Source of the DNA: Micromonospora sp. MW-13
GTDB lineage: Bacteria > Actinomycetota > Actinomycetes > Mycobacteriales > Micromonosporaceae
Length of the DNA: 64,000 bases
Assembly (NCBI RefSeq): GCF_003434305.1
Contig: NZ_QKKX01000009.1
Location: 682,001-746,000 of the forward strand
Reading direction: 5' to 3'
Shown: piece after piece, positions 34,815-43,224 of the stretch
How the letters are laid out: every line of letters begins with the position of its first letter
How positions within the stretch are numbered: the stretch's first letter is position 1
Program-made: the position numbers and the translations under genes
Notes under the pieces: model-generated
What the model saw: only the letters and a program-made list of their open reading frames with translations
Told to the model about the DNA's origin: nothing
The model's database searches: none

Positions 34815-35064
34815 GGCCGGACCCCCCGAGAAAGGACATGTGTGTCCCCACAGCGTGCGGCAGCGGCCCGATCCGGGCGGCCGGAACGGCCGAAGCCGAC
34901 CGTCGCGGCGGCGTGTCGGGCCGGCGTGTCGGCCGTTGAGCCTGGTGGGAGCCCCGAACCCCGGAGGATGACATGATCAGGCGCAGCAGGCTCTCCGGCA
35001 ACCAGACCCGCGTCACGTTCTGCCTGCCCCGGGACGCGCCGGCCGGCCGGCGGGCGCCCGCGCC
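34815..35064. other. 250-bp gap holding a decayed gene start
   Basis: Apart from the isoamylase-like remnant listed separately, no coding or structural signal stands out. The remainder is GC-rich filler between the Cys-rich gene promoter and the msrB 3' end. Confidence 0.4.
34973..35050 (+). pseudogene. Truncated 5' end of an isoamylase early-set (CBM48-like) domain gene
   Basis: A good ribosome site (GGAGGATGAC) precedes ATG 34973, and the first 25 codons read MIRRSRLSGNQTRVTFCLPR then DAPAG. From memory this closely follows the N-terminus of small actinobacterial proteins with an isoamylase early-set domain, which continue with VVGDFNxW. Here the match stops after DAPAG and the frame runs into low-complexity sequence and the msrB 3' end. 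It is best read as a gene broken by deletion. A search with the 25-residue stretch would test it. Confidence 0.5.
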
Positions 35065-35475
35065 TCAGCCCTGCGCCGGCTCCAGCCGGACGGAGATCGA
35101 GTTCACGCAGTGCCGGGTGTTCTTCGGGGTGAACCCCTCGCCCCGGAAGACGTGGCCGAGGTGGCTGTCGCAGCGCGCGCAACGGATCTCCGTACGCCGC
35201 ATGCCGTGGCTGTCGTCCTCGATCTCCTTCACCGCGCCCGGGAGCGCGTCGTCGAAGCTCGGCCAGCCGCAGTGCGAGTCGAACTTCGTGTCACTGGGGT
35301 AGAGCTGTGCCCCGCAGGCGCGGCAGTGGTAGACGCCGGGGGTCTTCGTGTCCACGTACTCGCCGGTCCACGCGGGCTCGGTGCCGGCCTCGCGCAGCAC
35401 CCGGAACTCCTCCGGGCTCAGCCGGACCCGCCACTCGTCCTCGGTTCGGGGCAGCTCGTTCTCGTCAAGACTCAC
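35065..35475 (-). CDS. msrB: Peptide-methionine (R)-S-oxide reductase
   Basis: 136 aa. It reduces the R-sulfoxide of methionine in proteins. Two structural CxxC pairs (CRACG and CARCD) bind zinc, CGWPSF is the substrate loop, and the catalytic Cys is in RHCVNSIS. The length is typical for stand-alone MsrB, and the protein is cytoplasmic. GTG 35475 was chosen over a longer ORF start at 35544 because TACCGT lies 6 nt upstream and the family N-terminus begins here. It is divergent from the LigD-pol gene, whose start is only 47 bp away; both look leaderless. Confidence 0.96.
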   Translation of the reverse strand: MSLDENELPRTEDEWRVRLSPEEFRVLREAGTEPAWTGEYVDTKTPGVYHCRACGAQLYPSDTKFDSHCGWPSFDDALPGAVKEIEDDSHGMRRTEIRCARCDSHLGHVFRGEGFTPKNTRHCVNSISVRLEPAQG

Positions 35476-35481
35476 CCGACA

Positions 35482-35487
35482 ACGGTA
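35482..35487 (-). promoter_or_regulatory. -10 element of a probable leaderless msrB promoter
   Basis: TACCGT on the minus strand, 6 nt before the GTG at 35475. Confidence 0.5.
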
Positions 35488-35510
35488 CGCCGGGTGTCGG
35501 TGCCGTGGCA

Positions 35511-35516
35511 TATGGT
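35511..35516 (+). promoter_or_regulatory. -10 element of a probable leaderless LigD-pol promoter
   Basis: TATGGT, 6 nt before the ATG at 35523. It is back to back with the msrB -10, only 23 bp away, so the two polymerase sites overlap. Confidence 0.5.
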
Positions 35517-35522
35517 CTCGGA

Positions 35523-36551
35523 ATGGGCGGCAGCACGAAGGCAACGGCCACGGAGATCGAGGTGGCCGGCCACACGGTTCGACTGACCAGCCCGGACCGG
35601 GTGATCTTCCCGGAGCGGGGCTTCACCAAGGCGGACGTCTTCGGCTACTACGTCGCGGTGGGCGAGGGCATCCTGCGCGCCCTGCGGGACCGCCCCACCA
35701 CGCTGCAACGCTTCCCCGACGGCATCGCCGGGGAGATGTTCTTCCAGAAGCGGGTGCCCACCCGGGGTGTGCCGCCGTGGGTGCGCACCGCCCGGATCAG
35801 CTTCCCCAGCGGCCGGACGGCCGACGAGCTCTGCCCGGCCGACCTCGCCCATGTGGCCTGGGCCGCCCAGATGGGCACCGTCGTGTTCCACCCGTGGCCG
35901 GTGCGCGCCGACCACGTCGACCACCCCGACGAGCTGCGGATCGACCTCGACCCGCAGCCGGGCACCGACTTCGCCGACGCGACGTCCGCCGCCGCCGAGG
36001 TGCGCGCCCTGCTCGGCGAACTGGGCGCGACCGGCTGGCCGAAGACCTCCGGCGGCCGAGGCGTGCACGTCTACCTGCGGATCGCGCCCCGGTGGACGTT
36101 CACCGAGGTGCGGCGGGCCACCATCGCGCTGGCCCGGGAGCTGGAGCGCCGCCGCCCCGACCTGGTCACCACCGCCTGGTGGAAGGAGCAGCGGGGCGAG
36201 CGGGTGTTCGTCGACTACAACCAGATGGCCCGGGACCGCACGATCGCCTGCGCGTACTCGCTGCGGGCCAACGCCCGGGCCACCGTGTCCACCCCGGTCA
36301 CCTGGGACGAACTGCCCGACGTGGACCCGGACGAGTTCCACCTGGGCAGCGTCCCGGCCCGGCTGGCCGAGCGGGGCGACCCGCACGCCGGCATCGACGA
36401 CGCCCCGTGGGACATCACCCCGCTGCTGGAGTGGGCCGACCGGGACGCCACGGCGGGCCAGGGCGACATGCCGTACCCGCCGGACCACCCGAAGATGCCG
36501 GGCGAGCCGAAGCGGGTGCAGCCCTCCAAGGACCGCGACCGCCCGCGCTGA
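35523..36551 (+). CDS. Stand-alone LigD polymerase-domain protein (archaeo-eukaryotic primase type)
   Basis: 342 aa. It matches the polymerase module of bacterial NHEJ LigD: TSPDRVIFPERGFTKADVFG at the start, LQRFPDGIAGEMFFQKR, and RIDLDPQPGTDF with the two metal-binding Asp. SGGRGVHVYLRI has the conserved His, VFVDYNQMARDRTIACAYSLR follows, and a last motif is WDELPDVDPDEFHL. Ligase and phosphoesterase modules are absent, so it would add or fill in nucleotides at DNA ends with a separate ligase. A LigC-like ligase is encoded 11 kb away; Ku is not in this window. ATG 35523 is set by the leaderless -10. Confidence 0.92.
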   Translation: MGGSTKATATEIEVAGHTVRLTSPDRVIFPERGFTKADVFGYYVAVGEGILRALRDRPTTLQRFPDGIAGEMFFQKRVPTRGVPPWVRTARISFPSGRTADELCPADLAHVAWAAQMGTVVFHPWPVRADHVDHPDELRIDLDPQPGTDFADATSAAAEVRALLGELGATGWPKTSGGRGVHVYLRIAPRWTFTEVRRATIALARELERRRPDLVTTAWWKEQRGERVFVDYNQMARDRTIACAYSLRANARATVSTPVTWDELPDVDPDEFHLGSVPARLAERGDPHAGIDDAPWDITPLLEWADRDATAGQGDMPYPPDHPKMPGEPKRVQPSKDRDRPR

Positions 36552-36629
36552 CCGCCTGCGGAGCACCCGGGCCGCTCACGTCGACCGGGTGGACGCCCGT
36601 CGCTCACGTCGTCCGGCCCCGGCCCCGGC

Positions 36630-36926
36630 TCAACGGAGCGGGCCCATCATCGCCTCCACGGCCTCCTTGGCCGTCCGCAGGTCCGTGCCCGTCGCCGCCC
36701 GGTACGCCTTGATCGCCTTGAGCTTCTCGCCGCGGGCCAGGTACTCGCGGACCCCGGGCGGCGCCGGCCGCTCGTCCACCACCCCGAGGTGGTCCATCAC
36801 CAGTTGCAGGCGTCGCTCGATCTCGGCCAGCCGTCGGGGCGTGCTGCGGTCCTGCCGGGGCCCGACGAGCTGGGCGGCCAGCAGCAGTACGACGGCGATG
36901 ATCAGCACGGCGAGGGCGATGTCCAT
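36630..36926 (-). CDS. Short membrane protein with ribosomal L7/L12 C-terminal-like domain
   Basis: 98 aa. A transmembrane helix fills residues 2-20 (IALAVLIIAVVLLLAAQLV). After a short coiled stretch (RRLAEIERRLQLVMDHLG), the last 40 residues (LARGEKLKAIKAYRAATGTD then LRTAKEAVEAM) resemble the bL12 C-terminal fold. This looks like a membrane-tethered version, not a ribosomal protein. Function is unknown. ATG 36926 is taken as the start; ATG 36935 three codons earlier is equally possible because neither has a clear ribosome site. It is divergent from the ABC operon. Confidence 0.7.
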   Translation of the reverse strand: MDIALAVLIIAVVLLLAAQLVGPRQDRSTPRRLAEIERRLQLVMDHLGVVDERPAPPGVREYLARGEKLKAIKAYRAATGTDLRTAKEAVEAMMGPLR

Positions 36927-37093
36927 GACCGCCATCCAAGCAGTTCGACGCCCGGACCGGTGACCACGGGCGGGGCAATACGGTCGGCCGCGCCGCACCA
37001 CCACCATAACGGTCGGATAACGGGCGCGAACCTTTCCGGGCCCGCAGCGGGTCATTGTGATCGTCGGCCCGCTGGGCCCAGGGAGGCGGCGCG

Positions 37094-40000
37094 ATGGCGA
37101 TGGTGTGGAGGCGGGCCCGGGCGGCCCGGGGACTGCTGCTCGCCGCGGTGGCGGCGGCCCTGGTGGCGATCGCCCTCGTCACCGGGCTGGCCGACTACAA
37201 CCGGCGGGCCGTCGACGCGGGGCAGCGGGCGGTGCTCGCCGCGTCCCCGGCGCAGGAACGCAGCCTGCTGGTCAGCGGCTCCGGTGGCGCGGACCGGGCA
37301 GCCTACACCGCCCGGGACCGGGCCGTCCGGGAGCGTTTCGCCGCCGGGCTCGGCGGTGCGCCCGTAGCGGTACGCGGGGCCCGGTTCGGCACCGGGCGCG
37401 AGCTGACCGGCGACCTCGGGGCGGCCCGGGTCGGCACCGATCCGGTCTTCGCCGCGCTGGCCACGCTGGAGGGCCTGACCGGCCACGCGGACCTGGTCGC
37501 CGGGCGGCAGCCCGAGCGCGGGGCCGAGCCGATGCAGGCCCTGCTGCCGGAACGGGTCGCCGGCCTGCTCGGCCTGACCGTCGGCGAGCGGGTGCCGCTG
37601 CGGGACCGGGCCAGCGAACGGACCAGCCAGGTGGAGGTGGTCGGGCTCTTCCGGCCCCGGGACCCGGCCGAGTCGTACTGGCGGCTCGCGCCGGGTGCCG
37701 TCGCCGCCGGCTCCGCCACGTCGTACGGGCCGTTCCTGCTCGACCCGACCGACTTCGACCGGACGTTCCCCGGCACCACGTCGGCGTCCTGGCTGGTCGA
37801 GCCCGACCTGGCCGCCGTCGAGCCGAGTCGGTTGGAGGCCGTGAAGCGGGCCGTCGCCACCCAGGTCGCCGAGCTGCCCGAGGCGAGCGGGCTCGGCTCG
37901 TCCGCTCAGACCGTCACCACGATGGACCGGCTGATCGACCGGCTCGGCCGCGCCGACCTGGTGGGCCGCTCCTCGCTGCTCACCCCGCTGCTGCTCATCC
38001 TGGTCCTCGGCGGCTACGCGCTGGTGCTGGTGGCCGCCCTGCTCAACGAGGACCGCCGCGCGCAGACGGCGCTGTTGCGCGCCCGGGGCGCGGCCCGGCG
38101 GCAGATCGCCGGCCTGGCCGCCCGGGAGGCGGCCCTGGTGGTCCTCCCGGCCGCGCTGCTCGGGCCGCCGCTCGCCGCCGAGGCCCTGCGCCACGTCGGC
38201 CGGGGCCAGGCGTGGGCCGACCCGTCGGCCGCGGGCAGCACGCTCACCTGGGCGGTCGCCGCCGCCACGGCCGCCGGCTGCCTGGTGGCGATGGTGCTGC
38301 CGGCGATGCGCCGGGCCGGCACGTACGTCGCCGACCTGGCGGCCCGGTCCCGCCCGAGCCGGGCCGCCACGGCCCAGCGGGCCGGCGCCGACCTGGCCCT
38401 GGTCGGCCTGGCCGTGCTCGCCTGGACCCAGCTACGGCAGTACTCCTCCCCGCTGGCCGGCGCGGGCGGCCGGCTCGGCGTCGACCCGCTGCTGGTGGCG
38501 GCGCCGACGCTGGGCGTGCTGGCCGGCGCCGTGGTCGCGTTGCGCCTGCTGCCGCCGGCCACCCGGTTCGCCGAGCGGTTCGTCGACACCCGGCCCTGGA
38601 CCGCCACGATGCTGGGCATGTGGCAGGCCGGCCGGCGTCCGCACGCCGGCCCGGTGCTGCTGCTCGCGCTCGCCGTGGGCGGCAGCACCCTGGCCTGGTC
38701 GCTGGTCACCACCGGGGAACGGTCGCACGTCGACCAGGCCGACCACAGCGTCGGCGCCGACCTGCGGCTGGTCGAGCGCTCCGGCGCCGCGCCGGCCGAC
38801 CGGGCGGGACGGCTGGCCGGGGTGCCCGGCGTCGACCGGGTGCTGCCCGCCTGGCGCGACGACATCCGGGTGGGCCGCGAGGACCTGCCGGTGAGCGTGC
38901 TGAGCCTGGACGCGGCGGCGGCACCGGACGTGGTCCGGCTCGCCGACGAGCCGGCCCGGGCCCTGCTCGACCGGCAGGCACGCGGCCGGGCCGCCCCCGC
39001 CGGCGTCGAACTGCCGGCCACCGCCCGCCGGCTCGCCGGCACCGTCCGTACCCCGGTGGCCGGCGCGCTGCGTCCGCACCGGATCGCGGTGTCCGTGCTG
39101 CTCACCACCGCCGACGGCGATGCCTGGGCGCTGCCGCTGGCCGACGCGGGCAGCGACGGCCGGCCCGTACCGGCGGCGGTGGACCTGCCCGACACCGGCG
39201 GCCGGGCCTTCCGGCTGGCCGGCTTCGAGGTCACCGGCGGCCCGGCGCTGGGCTCCGGCTACCGGCTGGAGGTGACCGGGCTGAGCGCGCTGGACGCCGC
39301 CGGGACGGCCAGCCCGGTACGGCTGACCGGCGACTGGACGACCCGGACGGACGGCCCGCAGCAGGGCGAGCCGGTCCGGGTCGGCGACGGGGAGCTGCGC
39401 GCCGGCCGGAGGATCGACATCGTCGCGGGCGGCCGGTTCGCGTCGCAGCCATCCAGCCGGTTCGCCGTCGTGCCGGCTGGGGACGGCTCGCCCGTTCCGG
39501 CGCTGATCACCCCGCAGGTGGCCCGGGCGCTGAGCGTCGGCCGGGGCGACACGATGCAGGTCAGTCTCTCCGGGGCCACCCTGCCGGTCCAGGTGGTGGG
39601 CGAGGTCGAGGCGGTGCCGGCCACCGGATCGGCCGCCGGCATGCTGCTGGACCTGCCCGCCGCGGTCGACTGGCTGATCCGCGCCAAGGGTGCGGTCCGG
39701 CCGGTCTCGGAGTGGTGGGTGCGCACCGACCCCGGCGGGTACCCGGAGGCGGTGCGGGCGGTCGCCGACCTGCCCGGGGTCACCGTGCTGGACCGGCGGG
39801 CGACGGCGGCGGAGGCCGACCGTGACCCGTACTGGCTCGGCACCCGCACCGGCCTGCTCGCGGCGGCGCTGGGCTCCGTCCTGCTCGCCCTGGTCGGGCT
39901 GGGCGTGGACGTCTGGGCCACCGCGCGCCGGCGGATCGGGGAGCTGACCGTTCTGCACACTCTGGGCGCGACGCCACGGCTGCTGGCCCGCGCCCTGCTT

Positions 40001-40267
40001 GCCGAACAGACCTTCCTGGCGGGGATCGGCGTCGGCGTCGGGCTGCTGGTCGGCGCCGGGGTGGGTGCCACCATGGCCCCCCTCGTGGTGCTCACCCGGG
40101 CGGCGGACCGACCGGTGCCGGAGGCGGCCTTCGCGCTGCCCTGGCTGCCGGTCGTCGGCACCGCCCTCGGCCTGCTGCTGGCGGCGCTCGCGTTCAGCAC
40201 GGCGCTCGCCGCCGGCCTGCGCCAGCGGGTGGCGGCGGCGCAGCTGCGGTTCGGCGGTGACCAGTGA
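37094..40267 (+). CDS. ABC transporter permease with FtsX domains (first of two)
   Basis: 1057 aa. One N-terminal membrane helix (about 11-31) precedes a large external region. The first FtsX module (about 295-430) includes ALLRARGAARRQIAGLAARE. A second external region is followed by an FtsX module near the C-terminus (about 900-1045), with VWATARRRIGELTVLHTLGA and a lipid-facing helix bundle. The plan matches MacB/LolC-type exporters with duplicated modules, which move lipids, lipoproteins or peptides across the envelope. ATG 37094 follows GGGAGG by 7 nt. Its TGA overlaps the GTG of a repeat mini-ORF. Partner ATPases are at 43225 and 44214. Confidence 0.88.
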   Translation: MAMVWRRARAARGLLLAAVAAALVAIALVTGLADYNRRAVDAGQRAVLAASPAQERSLLVSGSGGADRAAYTARDRAVRERFAAGLGGAPVAVRGARFGTGRELTGDLGAARVGTDPVFAALATLEGLTGHADLVAGRQPERGAEPMQALLPERVAGLLGLTVGERVPLRDRASERTSQVEVVGLFRPRDPAESYWRLAPGAVAAGSATSYGPFLLDPTDFDRTFPGTTSASWLVEPDLAAVEPSRLEAVKRAVATQVAELPEASGLGSSAQTVTTMDRLIDRLGRADLVGRSSLLTPLLLILVLGGYALVLVAALLNEDRRAQTALLRARGAARRQIAGLAAREAALVVLPAALLGPPLAAEALRHVGRGQAWADPSAAGSTLTWAVAAATAAGCLVAMVLPAMRRAGTYVADLAARSRPSRAATAQRAGADLALVGLAVLAWTQLRQYSSPLAGAGGRLGVDPLLVAAPTLGVLAGAVVALRLLPPATRFAERFVDTRPWTATMLGMWQAGRRPHAGPVLLLALAVGGSTLAWSLVTTGERSHVDQADHSVGADLRLVERSGAAPADRAGRLAGVPGVDRVLPAWRDDIRVGREDLPVSVLSLDAAAAPDVVRLADEPARALLDRQARGRAAPAGVELPATARRLAGTVRTPVAGALRPHRIAVSVLLTTADGDAWALPLADAGSDGRPVPAAVDLPDTGGRAFRLAGFEVTGGPALGSGYRLEVTGLSALDAAGTASPVRLTGDWTTRTDGPQQGEPVRVGDGELRAGRRIDIVAGGRFASQPSSRFAVVPAGDGSPVPALITPQVARALSVGRGDTMQVSLSGATLPVQVVGEVEAVPATGSAAGMLLDLPAAVDWLIRAKGAVRPVSEWWVRTDPGGYPEAVRAVADLPGVTVLDRRATAAEADRDPYWLGTRTGLLAAALGSVLLALVGLGVDVWATARRRIGELTVLHTLGATPRLLARALLAEQTFLAGIGVGVGLLVGAGVGATMAPLVVLTRAADRPVPEAAFALPWLPVVGTALGLLLAALAFSTALAAGLRQRVAAAQLRFGGDQ

Positions 40268-40539
40268 ACGGCGATGGCCTGGTCGCGGCCCGGCGGGGGC
40301 CGGCGCGGTCCGATGGCCTGGTCGTGGCCCGGCGGGGGCCGGCGCGGTCCGGCGGTGCGGTCGCGGTCCGGCGGGGGCCGGCGCGGTCCGGCGGCGCGGT
40401 CGCGGTCCGGCGGGGATCAGTCAACAACGTCGGCGCGGTCGCGGCCCGGCGCGGGCCGGTGGGCCGCGGCGGCGCGGCCCCGGATCGGGGGAGAGCAGTG
40501 AGTGCAGCGACCGTGCGTCCCGGGGCGGGCAGCCGATGA
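40264..40539 (+). CDS. Repeat mini-ORF, coupled at both ends to the flanking permease genes
   Basis: 91 codons. GTG 40264 overlaps the first permease stop (GTGA) and its TGA overlaps the second permease ATG at 40536 (ATGA). The product is a run of 13-residue, Arg/Gly/Ala-rich units (GLVAARRGPARSD, GAVAVRRGPARSG and variants) with no hydrophobic segment. The DNA is a 39-bp tandem repeat. An inner GTG at 40498 has GGGGGAGAG upstream and would give only 13 residues. It may be a real basic peptide or just a device that carries ribosomes across the gap. I know of no homologue. Confidence 0.45.
   Translation: MNGDGLVAARRGPARSDGLVVARRGPARSGGAVAVRRGPARSGGAVAVRRGSVNNVGAVAARRGPVGRGGAAPDRGRAVSAATVRPGAGSR
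40273..40467 (+). repeat. 39-bp tandem repeats between the two permease genes
   Basis: Five consecutive 39-bp units start at about 40273. Units 1 and 2 differ at one base, 3 and 4 diverge slightly and 5 more so. Because 39 is a multiple of three, the mini-ORF frame is kept whatever the copy number. Confidence 0.85.
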
Positions 40540-43223
40540 CCGGGGCCGCCCGCCGGGTGCGGGCCTTCGGCGGGCAGTTCCTGCTGCTGGGGGTGCTGGC
40601 CCTGGTGGCCGTCCTGCTGGTGACCGGGATCCCCCGCGTCGCCGACGGGCTCGCGCAGCAGGGCCTTCGGGAGTACATCGCCGGCCGCCCGGTCGCCGAG
40701 CGGGACCTGACCCTGAGCACCGCCGAGGAGCCGGTCGACCGGAGCCAGGGGCCGGTCAGCGCGGCGCGGGGCCGCGACCTCGACGCGTTCCAGGCGGGCA
40801 TGCCGCCCCCGGTCCGGAATGCGGTGGACAGCCGCTGGTACGTGGCGGAGACCGCATTCGGCGGGCTGACCGGGCCGGACCTGGCGGCGAAGAACCTCTT
40901 CGTCGTGTCCCGGCTGCGCGCGATGCACGGCGTCGCGGAGGCGGCCACCCTGGTCGAGGGGCGCTGGCCGGCCGAGGCGGCCGGGCCGGGCCGGCCGGTC
41001 GAGGTCGCGCTGGCCGCCGACACGGCGCAGAAGGTGAACCTGCGCGCCGGCAGCCGCCTGGGCTGGGCCGGGGAGGGGACGGCGCCGCTGTCGCTGCTCG
41101 TGGTCGGCGTCTTCGAGCCGACCCGACCGGCGGACGGGATCTGGGACACGCTGCCGCCGGTCCTGCGGGTGACCGAACCGGCCGGCGACGGGGAGCCGTA
41201 CGAGATGGTGGCGGTGACCGGCGACGCCGGCCTGGACGCGGTGGCCGCCACCGGCGGGCCGGTCCGGTTCTCCTGGCGGTACCGGCTGGCCGGGGACGGC
41301 ATGGACGTCGCCGACCTGCGCGGCGTCATCGACGGCGTGCGGCTGCTGGTCCGCGAGCCCCCGGCGGGGCTGAACGTCACCCAGGCGGTGGACGTCCCGT
41401 TGCAGCAGTTCCTCGACGCGCTCTCCGCCGCGCGGACGCTGCTCGCGGTGATCGCCGCCGGGGTGCTCGCCACCCTGGCCGGGCTGATCGGGCTCGCCGC
41501 CCGGCTCGCGGCCCGCCGCCGGGAGACCGAGTTCGCCCTGCTGGTCGCCCGGGGCGGCGCACCGACCAGCGGCGCGCTGCGCAGCCTGGCCGAGTCGCTG
41601 CTGGTCGTCCCGCCGGCTGCGGCGCTGGGCTGGCTGCTCGGCCGGCTGCTGCCCGGCTCCGGCGGTGGGACGGGTTGGCTGGTCCTGGCCACGGCGACCC
41701 TGGCCACCCTGGCCCTGCCGCTGGCCGCGCTGGCCGTCTCGGCCGTCCCGGGCGGCCGGCGCGACCTGGTTTCCGCCCGCCCCGGTGTCCGCCGGCTCAC
41801 CGTGGAACTGCTGGTAGTGGCGCTGGCCGTGCTGGCCGTCGTGCTGCTGCGACGCCGGGGCCTGACCCCGGGGTCGGTCGATCCGCTGCTCACCTCGGTC
41901 CCGGTGCTGCTGGCCGTCGCGGCGGCGGTGCTCGCGCTGCGGCTCTACCCCTGGCCGCTGCGGCTGCTGAGCCGGGTCGCCGCCCGGCTGCGGGGCAGCG
42001 TGACGTTCCTCGGCGCCGCCCAGGCGAGCCGGTCGGCCGCCACCGCCCCGGTGGTCGTCGTGGTGGTGGCGATCGCGACGGCGGCGTTCTGCGCCGTCGT
42101 GGCCACCGGGATCGAGGCCGGCCGGGACCGGACGGCGACGCTGGCCGTGCCGGCGTCCGCGCTGGTCGACGGCGAGCGGCTCGCCCCCGACACCGGCGCC
42201 GCCCTCCGGGAGCTGCCCGGCGTCCGGCGGGCCACCCCGATCGTGCGGGACACCGCGCTGCGGATCGCCGACCCGCGCGGCGCCGACGCGGGCCTCGCCG
42301 CCGTCTCCGTGCTGCTGGTCGACGGGCCAGGGCTCGCCGAGGCGGCCCGGGACGCCGGGCTGGCGGTCTCGGTGCCGCCGCTGCTGCGGGGCGACCCCGC
42401 ACCCGGGCCGGCGCCCGCGCTGGTCTCCCCGGCGCTCGCCGCGGACCTGGCCCGCAGGGGCCTCGACTCCTCGGCCCTGGTGTCCGTGCAGGGACGCGGC
42501 TACCCGTTCCGGGTGGCCGGCACGGCGGAGGACTTCCCGCTCGTCCCGCCCGCCACCGACCGGTTCGTGGTGCTGCCCTGGCAGGCGCTGCCCGCCCCGG
42601 GCCCGACCGGCCCGGTGCCGACGGCGTTCCTGGTCGCCGGCGACGGGTTCGACGTGCAGGCGCTGCGGCAGGCGGGCGACGAGGGGCAGCGCCGCTACCA
42701 GACCGGCGGCGCAGTCGTCGCGGGGGAGCGACCGCGCGGCGCCGAGGTGACGACCTGGCGGGACGCCCGCGACTCGCTCGGCGGGGGCGGCGCGAACGGC
42801 CTGCTGGTCTTCGGTTTCGCCGCCGGCGCGGCCGGCGGGGCCGTCCTCGGCCTGCTGGCGATCGCCTTCGCGGTGCTCGCCGGGGCGCGGGCCCGGGGTC
42901 AGGTGCTGTCCCGGCTGCGCACCCTCGGCCTGTCCCGTCGCCAGTGGCGCGCGCTGCTGCTGGTCGAGCTGACGCCGCTGGTCGCCGTCGCGCTGCTCAC
43001 CGGCGCGGTGACGGGCGCGCTGCTGCCCCTGCTGCTCACCCCGGCGCTCGGATTGGCCGCGTTCACCGGGGGCGCGCCGGTCCGGGTCGCGTTCTCGCCC
43101 GGGCTGGTCGGTGCCGTGCTCGTGGTCGGCGCGGTGGCGCTGGCCCTCGCGGTGACCGTGGAGACGCTGAACAACCGCCGGCTGCGCCTCGGTGAGGTGC
43201 TGCGGCTCGGAGAGGAGAGCTGA
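40536..43223 (+). CDS. ABC transporter permease with FtsX domains (second of two)
   Basis: 895 aa. The order is N-terminal helix (FGGQFLLLGVLALVAVLLVTG without the basic start), a large external region, a first FtsX module (about 295-460, with RRRETEFALLVARGG), a second external region and a final FtsX module (about 760-890, with LSRLRTLGLSRRQWRALLLVE). It resembles the first permease in plan but not closely in sequence, so the two probably form a heterodimer. ATG 40536 overlaps the mini-ORF stop and has only a weak ribosome site, so translation likely depends on coupling. The ATPase gene begins 1 bp after its stop. Confidence 0.88.
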   Translation: MTGAARRVRAFGGQFLLLGVLALVAVLLVTGIPRVADGLAQQGLREYIAGRPVAERDLTLSTAEEPVDRSQGPVSAARGRDLDAFQAGMPPPVRNAVDSRWYVAETAFGGLTGPDLAAKNLFVVSRLRAMHGVAEAATLVEGRWPAEAAGPGRPVEVALAADTAQKVNLRAGSRLGWAGEGTAPLSLLVVGVFEPTRPADGIWDTLPPVLRVTEPAGDGEPYEMVAVTGDAGLDAVAATGGPVRFSWRYRLAGDGMDVADLRGVIDGVRLLVREPPAGLNVTQAVDVPLQQFLDALSAARTLLAVIAAGVLATLAGLIGLAARLAARRRETEFALLVARGGAPTSGALRSLAESLLVVPPAAALGWLLGRLLPGSGGGTGWLVLATATLATLALPLAALAVSAVPGGRRDLVSARPGVRRLTVELLVVALAVLAVVLLRRRGLTPGSVDPLLTSVPVLLAVAAAVLALRLYPWPLRLLSRVAARLRGSVTFLGAAQASRSAATAPVVVVVVAIATAAFCAVVATGIEAGRDRTATLAVPASALVDGERLAPDTGAALRELPGVRRATPIVRDTALRIADPRGADAGLAAVSVLLVDGPGLAEAARDAGLAVSVPPLLRGDPAPGPAPALVSPALAADLARRGLDSSALVSVQGRGYPFRVAGTAEDFPLVPPATDRFVVLPWQALPAPGPTGPVPTAFLVAGDGFDVQALRQAGDEGQRRYQTGGAVVAGERPRGAEVTTWRDARDSLGGGGANGLLVFGFAAGAAGGAVLGLLAIAFAVLAGARARGQVLSRLRTLGLSRRQWRALLLVELTPLVAVALLTGAVTGALLPLLLTPALGLAAFTGGAPVRVAFSPGLVGAVLVVGAVALALAVTVETLNNRRLRLGEVLRLGEES

Positions 43224-43224
43224 G

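Noticed and set aside
40274..40501. Second frame through the 39-bp repeats (75 codons, Trp/Gly/Arg-rich)
   Set aside because: Any repeat of length divisible by three keeps several frames open; only the frame overlapping both permease genes has matching start and stop logic.
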